Assembly: GCA_964581115.1 (NCBI GenBank)
Contig: CAZOMY010000047.1
Coordinates: 1 to 20,812 of the forward strand
From: 2-02-FULL-55-14 sp964581115
Lineage (GTDB): Bacteria > Bacteroidota > Ignavibacteria > UBA10030
Length of the DNA: 20,812 nt
Reading direction: 5' to 3'
A program made the translations under genes and the position numbers. The number at the start of each line of letters is the position of its first letter. Positions within the stretch are counted from its first letter, which is position 1. Positions 8,183 through 16,325 of the stretch are shown here, in pieces. Under the pieces are notes generated by a model. That model was not told where the DNA came from, made no database searches, and saw only the letters and a list, made by a program, of their open reading frames with translations.

Positions 8183-8964
8183 TGAATCGAGCGCCCCTGA
8201 ACGAGGGTGGACCAGAAGAAACGAGGGATGCCGAAAGCGTAGCGGGGACCGAGGCGAATGGGTTCCTGGATCACGCGGAAGATCCATTCCATGCCTCGTT
8301 CTCGCATCCACAGCGGGGCACGCCGCTTGCGGCCGGAGATGAAGTCGAACGACGCTCCGACGGACATAGCAAACGGAACGCGCAATCGGTCGCGATTGCG
8401 CTCCAAGAACACCTCCTGCTTCGGAGCGCCAAGCGCAACGAAGAGGGCATCGGCACCCGAACGATTGATCATCTCGACGATGTCGGCCTCGGGTAGGCGC
8501 GTCGCGTCATCCACGAAATCGGGCTCGAAGACGCCGGCGATCCGGAGGCCCGCATGACGTCGTACGAGCACCTCGGACGATGCGGCGGCGACGCCATGAC
8601 GGCCGCCGAGCAGGAAGACGCTTTTACGCCGCTCTGCCAGCCTCATGACGATCGACTCCATGAGGTCGGTGCCGGTGAACCGATGGTGCAAAGGGACCTT
8701 CTTGACCCGGGACACCAGGATCACGCCGACGCCATCGAGTGGAACGAGTGAGCGCTTGAGGATCGAGGCGACGGTCGGCTGCTCAAGAGCGGTCAGAAAG
8801 ACGTGCGGATTCAGCGGCACGATCGTCAACGGCATGCCGTCTTCGATCGCGTCGGCCACATGCGCCGCCACGATCTCCATGGGATGGTCGGAGACGTCCA
8901 GCCCAAAGAAGCGCGACCGTTCCAGTCGCTGATGTCGATCAGTGCGTTGGTGCGACTCCGGCAT
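8179..8964 (-). CDS. WecG/TagA/CpsF family glycosyltransferase (GT26)
   Basis: A 261-residue cytoplasmic or membrane-associated glycosyltransferase. Family marks appear in order: PLNPHVFLTAL, the LDGVGV segment, RFTGTDLMESI, FLLGG, the LGAPKQEVFLERN signature, and SVGASFDFISGRKRRAPLWMRERGMEWIFRVIQEPIRLGPRY at the C terminus. Known members add N-acetylmannosamine or its uronic acid as the second sugar onto a polyprenyl-diphosphate-linked GlcNAc (WecG, TagA), so this enzyme would act early in glycan assembly; the actual sugar is unknown. Length is normal for the family. It follows the double GT2 gene after a 102-bp gap containing a 9-bp inverted repeat, and its stop codon overlaps the GTG of the C25 peptidase. 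No Shine-Dalgarno is evident. Confidence 0.93.
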   Translation of the reverse strand: MPESHQRTDRHQRLERSRFFGLDVSDHPMEIVAAHVADAIEDGMPLTIVPLNPHVFLTALEQPTVASILKRSLVPLDGVGVILVSRVKKVPLHHRFTGTDLMESIVMRLAERRKSVFLLGGRHGVAAASSEVLVRRHAGLRIAGVFEPDFVDDATRLPEADIVEMINRSGADALFVALGAPKQEVFLERNRDRLRVPFAMSVGASFDFISGRKRRAPLWMRERGMEWIFRVIQEPIRLGPRYAFGIPRFFWSTLVQGRSIQ

Positions 8965-8992
8965 TCCGGCGTTCTGTGTGGTGAGGTCGTCG

Positions 8993-9021
8993 CAACGGAC
9001 CGCACGTGGCCGGGTCCGTTG
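8993..9021. promoter_or_regulatory. 9-bp perfect inverted repeat between the GT2 and WecG genes
   Basis: CAACGGACC at 8993-9001 and GGTCCGTTG at 9013-9021 flank an 11-base loop that itself contains CACGTG. It lies 29-57 bases upstream of the wecG start. There is no T-run on either strand, so it is not a typical intrinsic terminator. An operator, an RNA-processing hairpin or a partial attenuator are all possible. Confidence 0.45.
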
Positions 9022-9066
9022 GATGGTTGGAAGTATACGGAAGATTCCGTTGAGAAAGGCCTGCGG

Positions 9067-10896
9067 CTATTCCAATGCACGGTAGTAGCGAAGCGCTCCC
9101 CCCCACACCCCCTCCAACATGCGGAGCGCCCCCTTCACGCCAGTGCCGAGCAGAAGGCTCTGGCGTACGCTGCGGAGAACACACCAGACGACGAGTCCTG
9201 GGAGCTGCCAACGGGACCGGTGACGCAGGAAGAGCAGCGTTAGATTCCGGTGCACCGACCAATAGTATCGGCTGCCGTCGAGACGCCGCAGGTCTTCGTT
9301 CCCCCCGGGCTGAGGGTCATGCCTCGCGACGCTGGCATCGGAGAACCAGAAGACGCCTCCCCGATGGGCGATCTGTTCGCAGATCTCGGGCTCTTCGAGG
9401 ATCGACGTCCCGACGAGCGAGCCGTCAAATCCTGTCGTCTGACGGAAACGCTCTGCGCGAAGCGACATATTGCCTCCGACCAGCATGCCGATGTGTTCGC
9501 TTCCACGGGCGTCGAATCCGGTCACGATGCGTCCGTAAGACGTGATCCGCTGCTTTCGGCGGCGCACACCCTTGTCCGTTGCTCCCTCAACGACCCGACA
9601 CGAGACGCCGGCGACCGGCCGCTGCCGGAACGCTTCAACATGCGCCGCGACCAGGTCGTCGGACGGCAGGATATCGTCGTCCACGAACAGCAGCCACTCC
9701 CCGCGTGCAACGCGCGCGCCGACATTCTTGGCCAGCGAACGATTGGCTACGCCGACGTGAAGGATCGTCGCCGGGAATTTCAACTCGGGCGGGACGTCGT
9801 CGAAGACGACGGGCGACTGATCGACGATGATGACCTCACACGCCCGGTACGTTTGCCGGGCCAGCGCTTCGAGCAGACGCCGCAGAAGTTGTGGTCGTCG
9901 ATGTGTCGGTATGATGATCGACACGAGCCCCGCCTCGACCGGCCGGGGGCTGCGTCGTCCGTCAGGCAGGTATGCTTCCTCACGCAGATCGCGATCGAGC
10001 GCGCGCCACCATTCGCGGCCTCTTGGATGGGACGATGCCGCACCGCACCTGGCAAGCGTGCGCAGAACTCGCCGCCACCAGACATACCGGCGATAAGCGT
10101 GTTTGGAATAGAACAGCAACATGCCTTGAAGCATCCGGGAGAGCCGCTCGTCGGGCATCCGGGAGAACGCGTGTCCGCCGACATGGACCACCGAGGAGGA
10201 CGGATCCCACAGAAGCAGGTAACCGTGCGTGCGAAACCGCAGGCTCAGGTCGGCGTCTTCATAAAAGAAGGTGTAGTCCTCGTCGAATCCCCCCACGAGA
10301 TCGAACGCCTCACGGCTGATGAGCAGACAGCATCCCTCGGCGAAGGGGATGCGAACCAGACCAGCTGCGGGCACGCTGCGGATCGTCCATTGCTGATGAC
10401 GACCGGCGATCCAGGTTTCGAACGGACCCGGAGCGTCGCCGCCAGACCAACGATGCCGGGCCAGGAAGACCAACGCTCTCAGCATCGAGGTCCGGCGGAT
10501 GCGGGTCCTGTTCACTCCCTCAAGGTCAAAAACGCTGGGAACGATCGCCGCCGCTTCAGGATGGTCGGACAGCGTCTCCACCATGCGTTGGAGTGACCCG
10601 GATCTCAGCGCCGTATCGGGATTGAGGATAAGCAGCCAACGTCCCCCGGCGTCGGCGAATGCGCCATTGATAGCGGCGCCGTACGAGCGGTTCTCGGGTC
10701 TAACGATGCGGCGCGCACCAGGCATCTGCCGCTCAACGCGAAGGAGCGTGTCATCGCCACTGCCGTGATCGACGACGGTGACCTGCGTTCCGTCGATGCC
10801 GTTCGCCCGCAGTGAATCGAGGCACGGCTCGATCACGTCGGCCGAGTTCCACGTCACGATCGCCACCCGGACCTCTGCGAGCCGAACGTCTCTCAT
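9067..10896 (-). CDS. Double-domain GT2 glycosyltransferase
   Basis: A 609-residue protein built of two GT-A fold family 2 glycosyltransferases. Domain one (about residues 8-270) is of the rhamnosyltransferase (WbbL-like) type: AIVTWNSADVIEPCLDSL, RPENRSYGAAINGAF, the NPDT nucleotide-sugar motif at 92-95 and FFYEDADLSLR. Domain two (about 324-560) has VSIIIPTHRRPQLLRRLLEAL, the metal-binding VDDD at 405-408, GGNMSLRAE and the EEPEICEQI acceptor-side motif. A C-terminal helical segment (about 570-609) may lie along the membrane. Two fused transferases imply two successive sugar additions to one lipid-linked glycan. The ATG overlaps the stop of the GT9 gene (ATGA), so the two are co-translated. 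Donor sugars cannot be assigned; rhamnose and xylose are reasonable guesses only. Confidence 0.92.
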   Translation of the reverse strand: MRDVRLAEVRVAIVTWNSADVIEPCLDSLRANGIDGTQVTVVDHGSGDDTLLRVERQMPGARRIVRPENRSYGAAINGAFADAGGRWLLILNPDTALRSGSLQRMVETLSDHPEAAAIVPSVFDLEGVNRTRIRRTSMLRALVFLARHRWSGGDAPGPFETWIAGRHQQWTIRSVPAAGLVRIPFAEGCCLLISREAFDLVGGFDEDYTFFYEDADLSLRFRTHGYLLLWDPSSSVVHVGGHAFSRMPDERLSRMLQGMLLFYSKHAYRRYVWWRRVLRTLARCGAASSHPRGREWWRALDRDLREEAYLPDGRRSPRPVEAGLVSIIIPTHRRPQLLRRLLEALARQTYRACEVIIVDQSPVVFDDVPPELKFPATILHVGVANRSLAKNVGARVARGEWLLFVDDDILPSDDLVAAHVEAFRQRPVAGVSCRVVEGATDKGVRRRKQRITSYGRIVTGFDARGSEHIGMLVGGNMSLRAERFRQTTGFDGSLVGTSILEEPEICEQIAHRGGVFWFSDASVARHDPQPGGNEDLRRLDGSRYYWSVHRNLTLLFLRHRSRWQLPGLVVWCVLRSVRQSLLLGTGVKGALRMLEGVWGGALRYYRALE

Positions 10897-12014
10897 GTGG
10901 CCGCCAGCCTTTCACGCACCGCACGATCGACTTGGTCGACCGTGATATCCGTGAGACAATAGACCCGGTCTCGATGACAGCGCCAGTTGCATTCGTAGCA
11001 GACCTGAGGCGCATTGCAGACGACGGCGGAGCCGTACGGAAAGTATCGCGAAAAATGTCCGCCCCCCAACACCACGACGGCAGGAACGCCCCAACGGGCG
11101 GCGATGTGACTGGGTGCTGAATCGATGCCGACCAGCACATCCCCGTTCATGATCGACCGAGCCAGCTCAAGCGTCGTCGATGCGACGTCGACGAAGACTG
11201 TCCGCTTTGTACGCGCGGCGATCCACCGAAGAAGCGGCGCGTCTCCGGGTCCTCCGACCAGCCGAACCTCGAAGGCGGTATCGCCTGACCACCGGTCGGC
11301 CGTGTCGACCCAGCGTTCCGAAGGCCACTGTCGGATGCTCGCCGAACCGCCTGGGGCTAGGAGCACAACGCGACGCATCCGCTGTCTGGAGGCCCGGGCC
11401 GGTCGAACCGTACGTCCATCGAGCGTGTATTGACGGTCCCAGTTCACGGATCCCCACCCTTCGATCGCAGCCCATCGGTCGTATTTCAACCGCTCCGGGA
11501 TGTGGTCGGGAACGTCAATCACGGTCGTGTGGCGGCGGTTGAAGCGCAAACGCTCGGGGCCGTCGATCATCTCGTCATTGCCACTCAAGCTCGCGGTTTC
11601 AGGAGCCCCGGTGGCCAATGTCAGTTCTTCACTCGTCGGCGATCGGTGAAATCCGAGCGACAGCGCCCGTTGCGGAGCCCTCACACGCAGCGAGGTCCAG
11701 ATCTTCCACCGATATGTCGGATCGGTCCGGTAGCGCGGGGCGTCGTAGGCCAGGACCTCGTCTGCTACGCCGACGGCCTCTGCCAACGGACGGGCAGCCT
11801 CGGAACAGACCAGGACCGTCTTCAGCGGTGCAACGCGCGCCCGGATGGATTCCAGCAGAGGCAGGGAGAACAGCAGATCGCCGACGCCGTCGGCACGGAT
11901 GAGGGCGACCTCCGGCCGCAACGATCGTGAGGGTGGCGGATGCATGCGCTCGAAAAGCTCGAACCACGCCCGACCCGCCGTTCGCTTGAGCGTTCGAGTC
12001 GCACGGGCCATCAT
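10893..12014 (-). CDS. GT9 glycosyltransferase, heptosyltransferase-like, with a cysteine-rich tail
   Basis: A 373-residue GT-B fold transferase of family 9 (ADP-heptose:LPS heptosyltransferase relatives). It has the N-terminal ALIRADGVGDLLFSLPLLESIR motif (about 37-58), the start of the second Rossmann half at LLAPGGSASIRQWPSERW, and the donor-binding VGIDSAPSHIAARWGVPAVVVLGG near residues 295-325. The last 40 residues hold four closely spaced cysteines (CYECNWRC and VYC), found in a subset of the family and possibly a metal or disulfide site. The start is the first of two tandem ATGs (12014), overlapping the flippase stop as ATGA. The frame runs open a further 193 codons upstream, but that stretch lies inside the flippase gene and is a shadow. 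Whether it uses heptose is not known; no heptose-synthesis genes are in the window. Confidence 0.9.
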   Translation of the reverse strand: MMARATRTLKRTAGRAWFELFERMHPPPSRSLRPEVALIRADGVGDLLFSLPLLESIRARVAPLKTVLVCSEAARPLAEAVGVADEVLAYDAPRYRTDPTYRWKIWTSLRVRAPQRALSLGFHRSPTSEELTLATGAPETASLSGNDEMIDGPERLRFNRRHTTVIDVPDHIPERLKYDRWAAIEGWGSVNWDRQYTLDGRTVRPARASRQRMRRVVLLAPGGSASIRQWPSERWVDTADRWSGDTAFEVRLVGGPGDAPLLRWIAARTKRTVFVDVASTTLELARSIMNGDVLVGIDSAPSHIAARWGVPAVVVLGGGHFSRYFPYGSAVVCNAPQVCYECNWRCHRDRVYCLTDITVDQVDRAVRERLAAT

Positions 12015-13441
12015 GACATGGAGCCCCCACCCGGTCGAAGCGGCCTCCGAAGCCGGGTCCAGATGAGCACCGCGGAGAACATAAGAACGATGATCATGCG
12101 GACCCATGTCGCGACGTCGAGGTCCATGGGCCATCCGCGAACGACCGATTCGATGACAAGCGCTGCCGCCAGCGCCGACAAGAGCCACACTGGCGGAGAC
12201 GCCAGCCTGCGACGTTCGCTGGACGGCCACGCGATGAGCGTCGCCGCAAGGACCGTGACATGAACAGCAAGGATGGCGGCCATGAATGCTTCGAGGCCCA
12301 TAAGACGCCATGCAACGGCGAACACGCCGAGACCGGCCACGACCCCCAACGACATAGTACGCGGAAGGCTTCGTGCATTCCCAAAGACCGGCATGAGCCT
12401 CACGAGGACGAGCGCTGCCGCCTCCGCCGTGATGATCGGGCCGGTCCATCGCACCAGCGGCGCGGCCCCGGCGTAAAGGGGACCGAAGATCCAGGAGGTC
12501 AGGACAGGTGAGGCCACGATCGTCAGCCACGAGCCGGCCATGCCGATGGCCAGCGTTCGCCACAACAGATCGCCGACGGTGTCGAGTTGCCAAGCGCGGT
12601 CATGGTGGCCGGCGGACACGAGCGGGAACGCCGAAGACCAGACGGCATTTCCGATCAGCGCGCCCCCAATGAGAAGGCGGGCGGCGAGCCAGAAGTGGCC
12701 AAGATCCTCCATGCCCTGCAGCCAACCGACAGCGAGCCCTGCCGCCGGAATCAACAGGCTCAACGGCAGGATGGCAAGGAAGACGGGAACGGCTTGGCGT
12801 GCCAATTCGCGCTCCCCTCCCGGCTGCCAAATGGGCTTAACGCCGGTCGTGCGGAGGGACAGGCACGTTGCGACGCCGACGGCGACGACGGTTGAGACGA
12901 GCACCGCGGCAGCGATCATCCACGGAGTCGCCCCTGCGGACATGGCGAACAACACGAGCGCGAGCAGGGCAAACGATTGGATCGCTTTTTCCAGGGCAAA
13001 CAACATTGGATGGCCGAGTGTCTGAGCCAGCCACGTTGAGCTCAGGGCTGTCGGGAAGAGCCCCGCAGCATAGATGACCGACACGAGGAAGAGATGTTGT
13101 AGCCCGGCGACGGCAGAGAAGGCCGTGATCACGGCGGCCGACGCTGCGGCGAGTGCAAGCCGTATCCGCCAGACGCGTCCGAGCACGTCACCCGCCGTGT
13201 GGCGTTCGCGCGCAACCTCCGCCCCGGCCACGGTGACCAGACCGAAATCGACGACAGGCATGGCAAGGGCGGTCAGGCTGGCGGCGAAAGCGAGCAGACC
13301 ATAGACATCGGGTGTAAAGACGCGCGATAGAAGAACGAAGGCGGTCGCTGCCGCAATGCGAGAGATCGCTTCACCGACGACAACGGCGGAAGCGTTCAGG
13401 GCGAGCGAGTGGACGGGTGATCTGTCGCGCGTCGGCAACAC
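12011..13441 (-). CDS. Wzx-type lipid-linked oligosaccharide flippase
   Basis: A 476-residue polytopic membrane protein with about 12-14 hydrophobic segments and short charged loops, in the MVF/Wzx fold. The N-terminal segment resembles known flippases: SLALNASAVVVGEAISRIAAATAFVLLSRVFTPDVYGLLAF, then VVDFGLVTVAGAEVARER. It would move undecaprenyl-diphosphate-linked repeat units from the inner to the outer face of the cytoplasmic membrane. It starts with GTG at 13441; no ATG lies nearby and no Shine-Dalgarno is evident. It is the first gene of a compact run (flippase, GT9, GT2) joined by 4-bp overlaps. Its 183-bp leader contains one copy of the 17-bp direct repeat and a 7-bp hairpin. Substrate is unknown. 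Confidence 0.88.
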   Translation of the reverse strand: MLPTRDRSPVHSLALNASAVVVGEAISRIAAATAFVLLSRVFTPDVYGLLAFAASLTALAMPVVDFGLVTVAGAEVARERHTAGDVLGRVWRIRLALAAASAAVITAFSAVAGLQHLFLVSVIYAAGLFPTALSSTWLAQTLGHPMLFALEKAIQSFALLALVLFAMSAGATPWMIAAAVLVSTVVAVGVATCLSLRTTGVKPIWQPGGERELARQAVPVFLAILPLSLLIPAAGLAVGWLQGMEDLGHFWLAARLLIGGALIGNAVWSSAFPLVSAGHHDRAWQLDTVGDLLWRTLAIGMAGSWLTIVASPVLTSWIFGPLYAGAAPLVRWTGPIITAEAAALVLVRLMPVFGNARSLPRTMSLGVVAGLGVFAVAWRLMGLEAFMAAILAVHVTVLAATLIAWPSSERRRLASPPVWLLSALAAALVIESVVRGWPMDLDVATWVRMIIVLMFSAVLIWTRLRRPLRPGGGSMS

Positions 13442-13506
13442 GTGGGGAGATCTTAGAAAGCGGAGTGCGTGAACGAGGTCCGTCTGTCCTGGAGGGTTTG
13501 AGGTCC

Positions 13507-13523
13507 AGTAGGCAGTATGCAGG
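13507..13523 (+). repeat. 17-bp direct repeat, copy downstream of the UDP-GlcA decarboxylase gene
   Basis: AGTAGGCAGTATGCAGG, identical to 14574-14590 about 1.07 kb away. It contains the heptamer-like steps GTAG/GCAGTAT/GCAG. The bases that follow also share GTCAGG and GGAT with the other copy, suggesting a longer decayed repeat. Confidence 0.6.
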
Positions 13524-13561
13524 TTCTGTCAGGCAGGATCGCGACGAGACCCATGTCACCG

Positions 13562-13584
13562 ACCACGTCAGTCTTGAACGTGGT
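13562..13584. other. Short hairpin behind the UDP-GlcA decarboxylase gene
   Basis: ACCACGT at 13562-13568 pairs perfectly with ACGTGGT at 13578-13584 across a 9-base loop. It lies 41-63 bases after the UDP-glucuronate decarboxylase stop codon. No T-run follows, so it is at best a weak or factor-dependent terminator or an mRNA 3'-end stabiliser. Confidence 0.35.
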
Positions 13585-13624
13585 TCGTCTCCTGCCCCGG
13601 ACCCGAACGGCGCGTGCCCACTCC

Positions 13625-14569
<945 letters not shown>

Positions 14570-14573
14570 GGTT

Positions 14574-14590
14574 AGTAGGCAGTATGCAGG
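14574..14590 (+). repeat. 17-bp direct repeat, copy at the UDP-GlcA decarboxylase start
   Basis: AGTAGGCAGTATGCAGG, identical to 13507-13523. It ends 4 bases from the start codon, so it forms the gene's 5' untranslated region. A shorter copy (GTAGGCAGTATA) lies at 14641-14652. An inverted relative (CCTACTGCATACT) lies at 16283-16295 inside the heptamer array. Confidence 0.6.
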
Positions 14591-14767
14591 GTACCGTCTG
14601 GTCCGGTCAGGATGAGATCATGGGGCAATATCCGTGGGATGTAGGCAGTATACACGCACCTGCAGGTCCAGGTCAAGTTGATGCCGAGGAAAAACGCTCC
14701 ATGGTATTGAACCAGGACCTCAGACTGCCCGCACCTGCGTGAAGCCTGCTTACGGCCTCCTCACGTT

Positions 14768-16075
14768 CTATTCCGAACTCCTCCCGATCCCATAGTACGT
14801 GAATCCCAGTCCCTTCATCTCTTTCGGGTCGTAGATGTTGCGACCGTCGAAGATCACCGGCTTCTTGAGAAGCGCCTTCATGGTCTTGAAGTCGGGCGTC
14901 CGGAACTCATTCCACTCAGTAACGATGACGAGGGCGTCGGCGCCTTTGAGGGCTTCCATGGCTTTCTCGACGTACTCGATGCGATGATGAAAGATCGAAC
15001 GGGCCCGCGACATGGCGATGGGGTCGTGTGCGCGCACCTTGGCACCCATCTCGAGCAAGCCATTGACGATGGGGATCGACGGTGCCTCGCGCATGTCGTC
15101 GGTCTGGGGCTTGAACGCCAACCCCCAGACGGCAAAGGTCTTACCTGCAAGCGACTTGCCGAAGTGCTTCGCCACCTTCCACAGCAGGACCCGCTTCTGA
15201 CGCTCGTTGACGTCGTCGACGGCGCGCAGGATCTTGAACTCGATCTCGTGTTCGTGGGCCGTCTTGACGAGCGCCTTGACGTCTTTCGGGAAGCACGAGC
15301 CGCCGTACCCCACCCCGGAGAACAGGAAGAGCTGACCCACGCGCGGATCGCTTCCGATCCCCCGGCGGACGGAGTCGATATCAGCTCCCGTCTTTTCGCA
15401 GAGATTGGCCAGCTCGTTCATGAACGAGATCTTCGTGGCCAGAAAGGCATTGGCTGCGTACTTCGTCATTTCGGCGCTCCGCTCGTCCATTACCAGCACT
15501 GGATTGCCGGTACGGACAAAAGGCGCGTAGAGCTCCGTCATGACCTGCGCCGCCCGCTTGCTCCGTGTGCCGATGACGATGCGGTCCGGCTTGAGCGAGT
15601 CTTGCACGGCGGCGCCTTCCTTCAGGAATTCGGGGTTGGAGACGACGTCGACGCCGGTCTTCCCCTTCTTGCGCATGATGGAACGGACCTTGTCAACCGT
15701 ACCGACCGGAACCGTGCTCTTCGAAACGACGATCTTCTCGCCCGTGATCAGATCGGCGATGTCTTCGGCCACCTTCAGGACATGCGAGAGGTCGGCCGAG
15801 CCGTCCTCGGACTGGGGCGTCGGGAGGCAAAGGAAGATCACCTCGGAGCGTTCGACGGCCGTCTTGAGGTTGGTCGTGAACTCCAGCCGCTTGTCCTCGA
15901 CATTCCTCAAGACCATCTCTTCAAGACCCGGCTCGTAGATGGGGATCTGCCCTTTGCGCAGGGACGCGATCTTCCTTTCGTCGATGTCCATGCAGACGAC
16001 CTGATTGCCCGTGTCGGCGAAGACAGCGCCCTGGACGAGCCCAACATAGCCGGTACCGATGATCGAGATCTTCAT
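14768..16075 (-). CDS. ugd: UDP-glucose 6-dehydrogenase
   Basis: A 435-residue NAD-dependent enzyme that oxidises UDP-glucose twice to UDP-glucuronate. The N-terminal Rossmann motif is GTGYVGLVQGAVFA (7-20). STVPVGT, NPEFLKEG and the catalytic-domain EMTKYAANAF (Lys205, Asn209) follow. The catalytic cysteine is in GYGGSCFPKD (Cys261). The C-terminal UDP-binding part has WGLAFKPQTDDMREAPS and the YDPKEM end. Length and all key residues are normal. The next gene decarboxylates the product to UDP-xylose. The 250-bp leader between this gene and the phosphotransferase carries two kinds of heptamer repeat and a small GC hairpin (16191-16203), with no obvious ribosome site before the ATG. Confidence 0.97.
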   Translation of the reverse strand: MKISIIGTGYVGLVQGAVFADTGNQVVCMDIDERKIASLRKGQIPIYEPGLEEMVLRNVEDKRLEFTTNLKTAVERSEVIFLCLPTPQSEDGSADLSHVLKVAEDIADLITGEKIVVSKSTVPVGTVDKVRSIMRKKGKTGVDVVSNPEFLKEGAAVQDSLKPDRIVIGTRSKRAAQVMTELYAPFVRTGNPVLVMDERSAEMTKYAANAFLATKISFMNELANLCEKTGADIDSVRRGIGSDPRVGQLFLFSGVGYGGSCFPKDVKALVKTAHEHEIEFKILRAVDDVNERQKRVLLWKVAKHFGKSLAGKTFAVWGLAFKPQTDDMREAPSIPIVNGLLEMGAKVRAHDPIAMSRARSIFHHRIEYVEKAMEALKGADALVIVTEWNEFRTPDFKTMKALLKKPVIFDGRNIYDPKEMKGLGFTYYGIGRSSE

Positions 16076-16129
16076 GTTCGAATGAATGAAAGCGTTGCGG
16101 CCCCTTGCTCGTGGCTCGGGGTGAGGTTT

Positions 16130-16157
16130 CGAGTTATCAGTTGCGAGCTACGATTCC
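16130..16157 (+). repeat. Heptamer repeat, CGAGTTA type
   Basis: Four adjacent 7-base units related to CGAGTTA, all intact in length, lie in the leader of the UDP-glucose dehydrogenase gene. The consensus differs from that of the purine-rich array at 16224-16325 about 70 bases away. Confidence 0.4.
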
Positions 16158-16223
16158 CAAGGAACAGGTTTCACATAAGGCAGTATGTTCGCGGCTCCGC
16201 CGCCCTTGTAATGGGCCTCCGTC

Positions 16224-16325
16224 CCCTCTTCCCGACTGCCATCTCTCATCTTCCCGTCCCCCATCTTCCCATCGCCTCACTTCCTACTGCATACTTCCCG
16301 CTTCATCCTTCATACTTTTTACTTC
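16224..16325 (-). repeat. Degenerate purine-rich heptamer array after the phosphotransferase stop
   Basis: Read on the minus strand, about 14 units of 7 (two of 8) bases follow the stop codon at once. Units such as GAAGTAA, GAAGGAT, GAAGTAT and GAAGTGA appear in the first half, and GGAAGATG and GGGACG types in the second. Positions 1 and 3-4 of the unit (G..AG) are best conserved. The strand bias is extreme: the plus strand is nearly all pyrimidine over 100 bases. No reading frame is supported. It is a relict tandem repeat rather than a CRISPR array. Confidence 0.65.

Noticed and set aside
9250..10596. 448-codon plus-strand open frame opposite the double GT2 gene
   Set aside because: Antisense shadow; the minus strand encodes two clear glycosyltransferase domains through the same bases.
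12015..12593. Upstream extension of the GT9 reading frame
   Set aside because: It lies entirely within the flippase gene in another frame and translates to Arg/Gly/His-rich sequence without GT9 similarity; the ATGA overlap at 12014 is the natural start.
16148..16173. ECF-like promoter (TGAAACC, 14-base gap, CGTAG) before the UDP-glucose dehydrogenase gene, with a weaker TTAAACC/GTGTC pair before the sigma gene
   Set aside because: Two loose matches without a known consensus for this sigma factor; the first also overlaps heptamer repeats. Not strong enough to annotate.
16224..16325. Possible CRISPR array
   Set aside because: Units are 7-8 bases and contiguous, with no spacers of 25-40 bases and no cas genes nearby.
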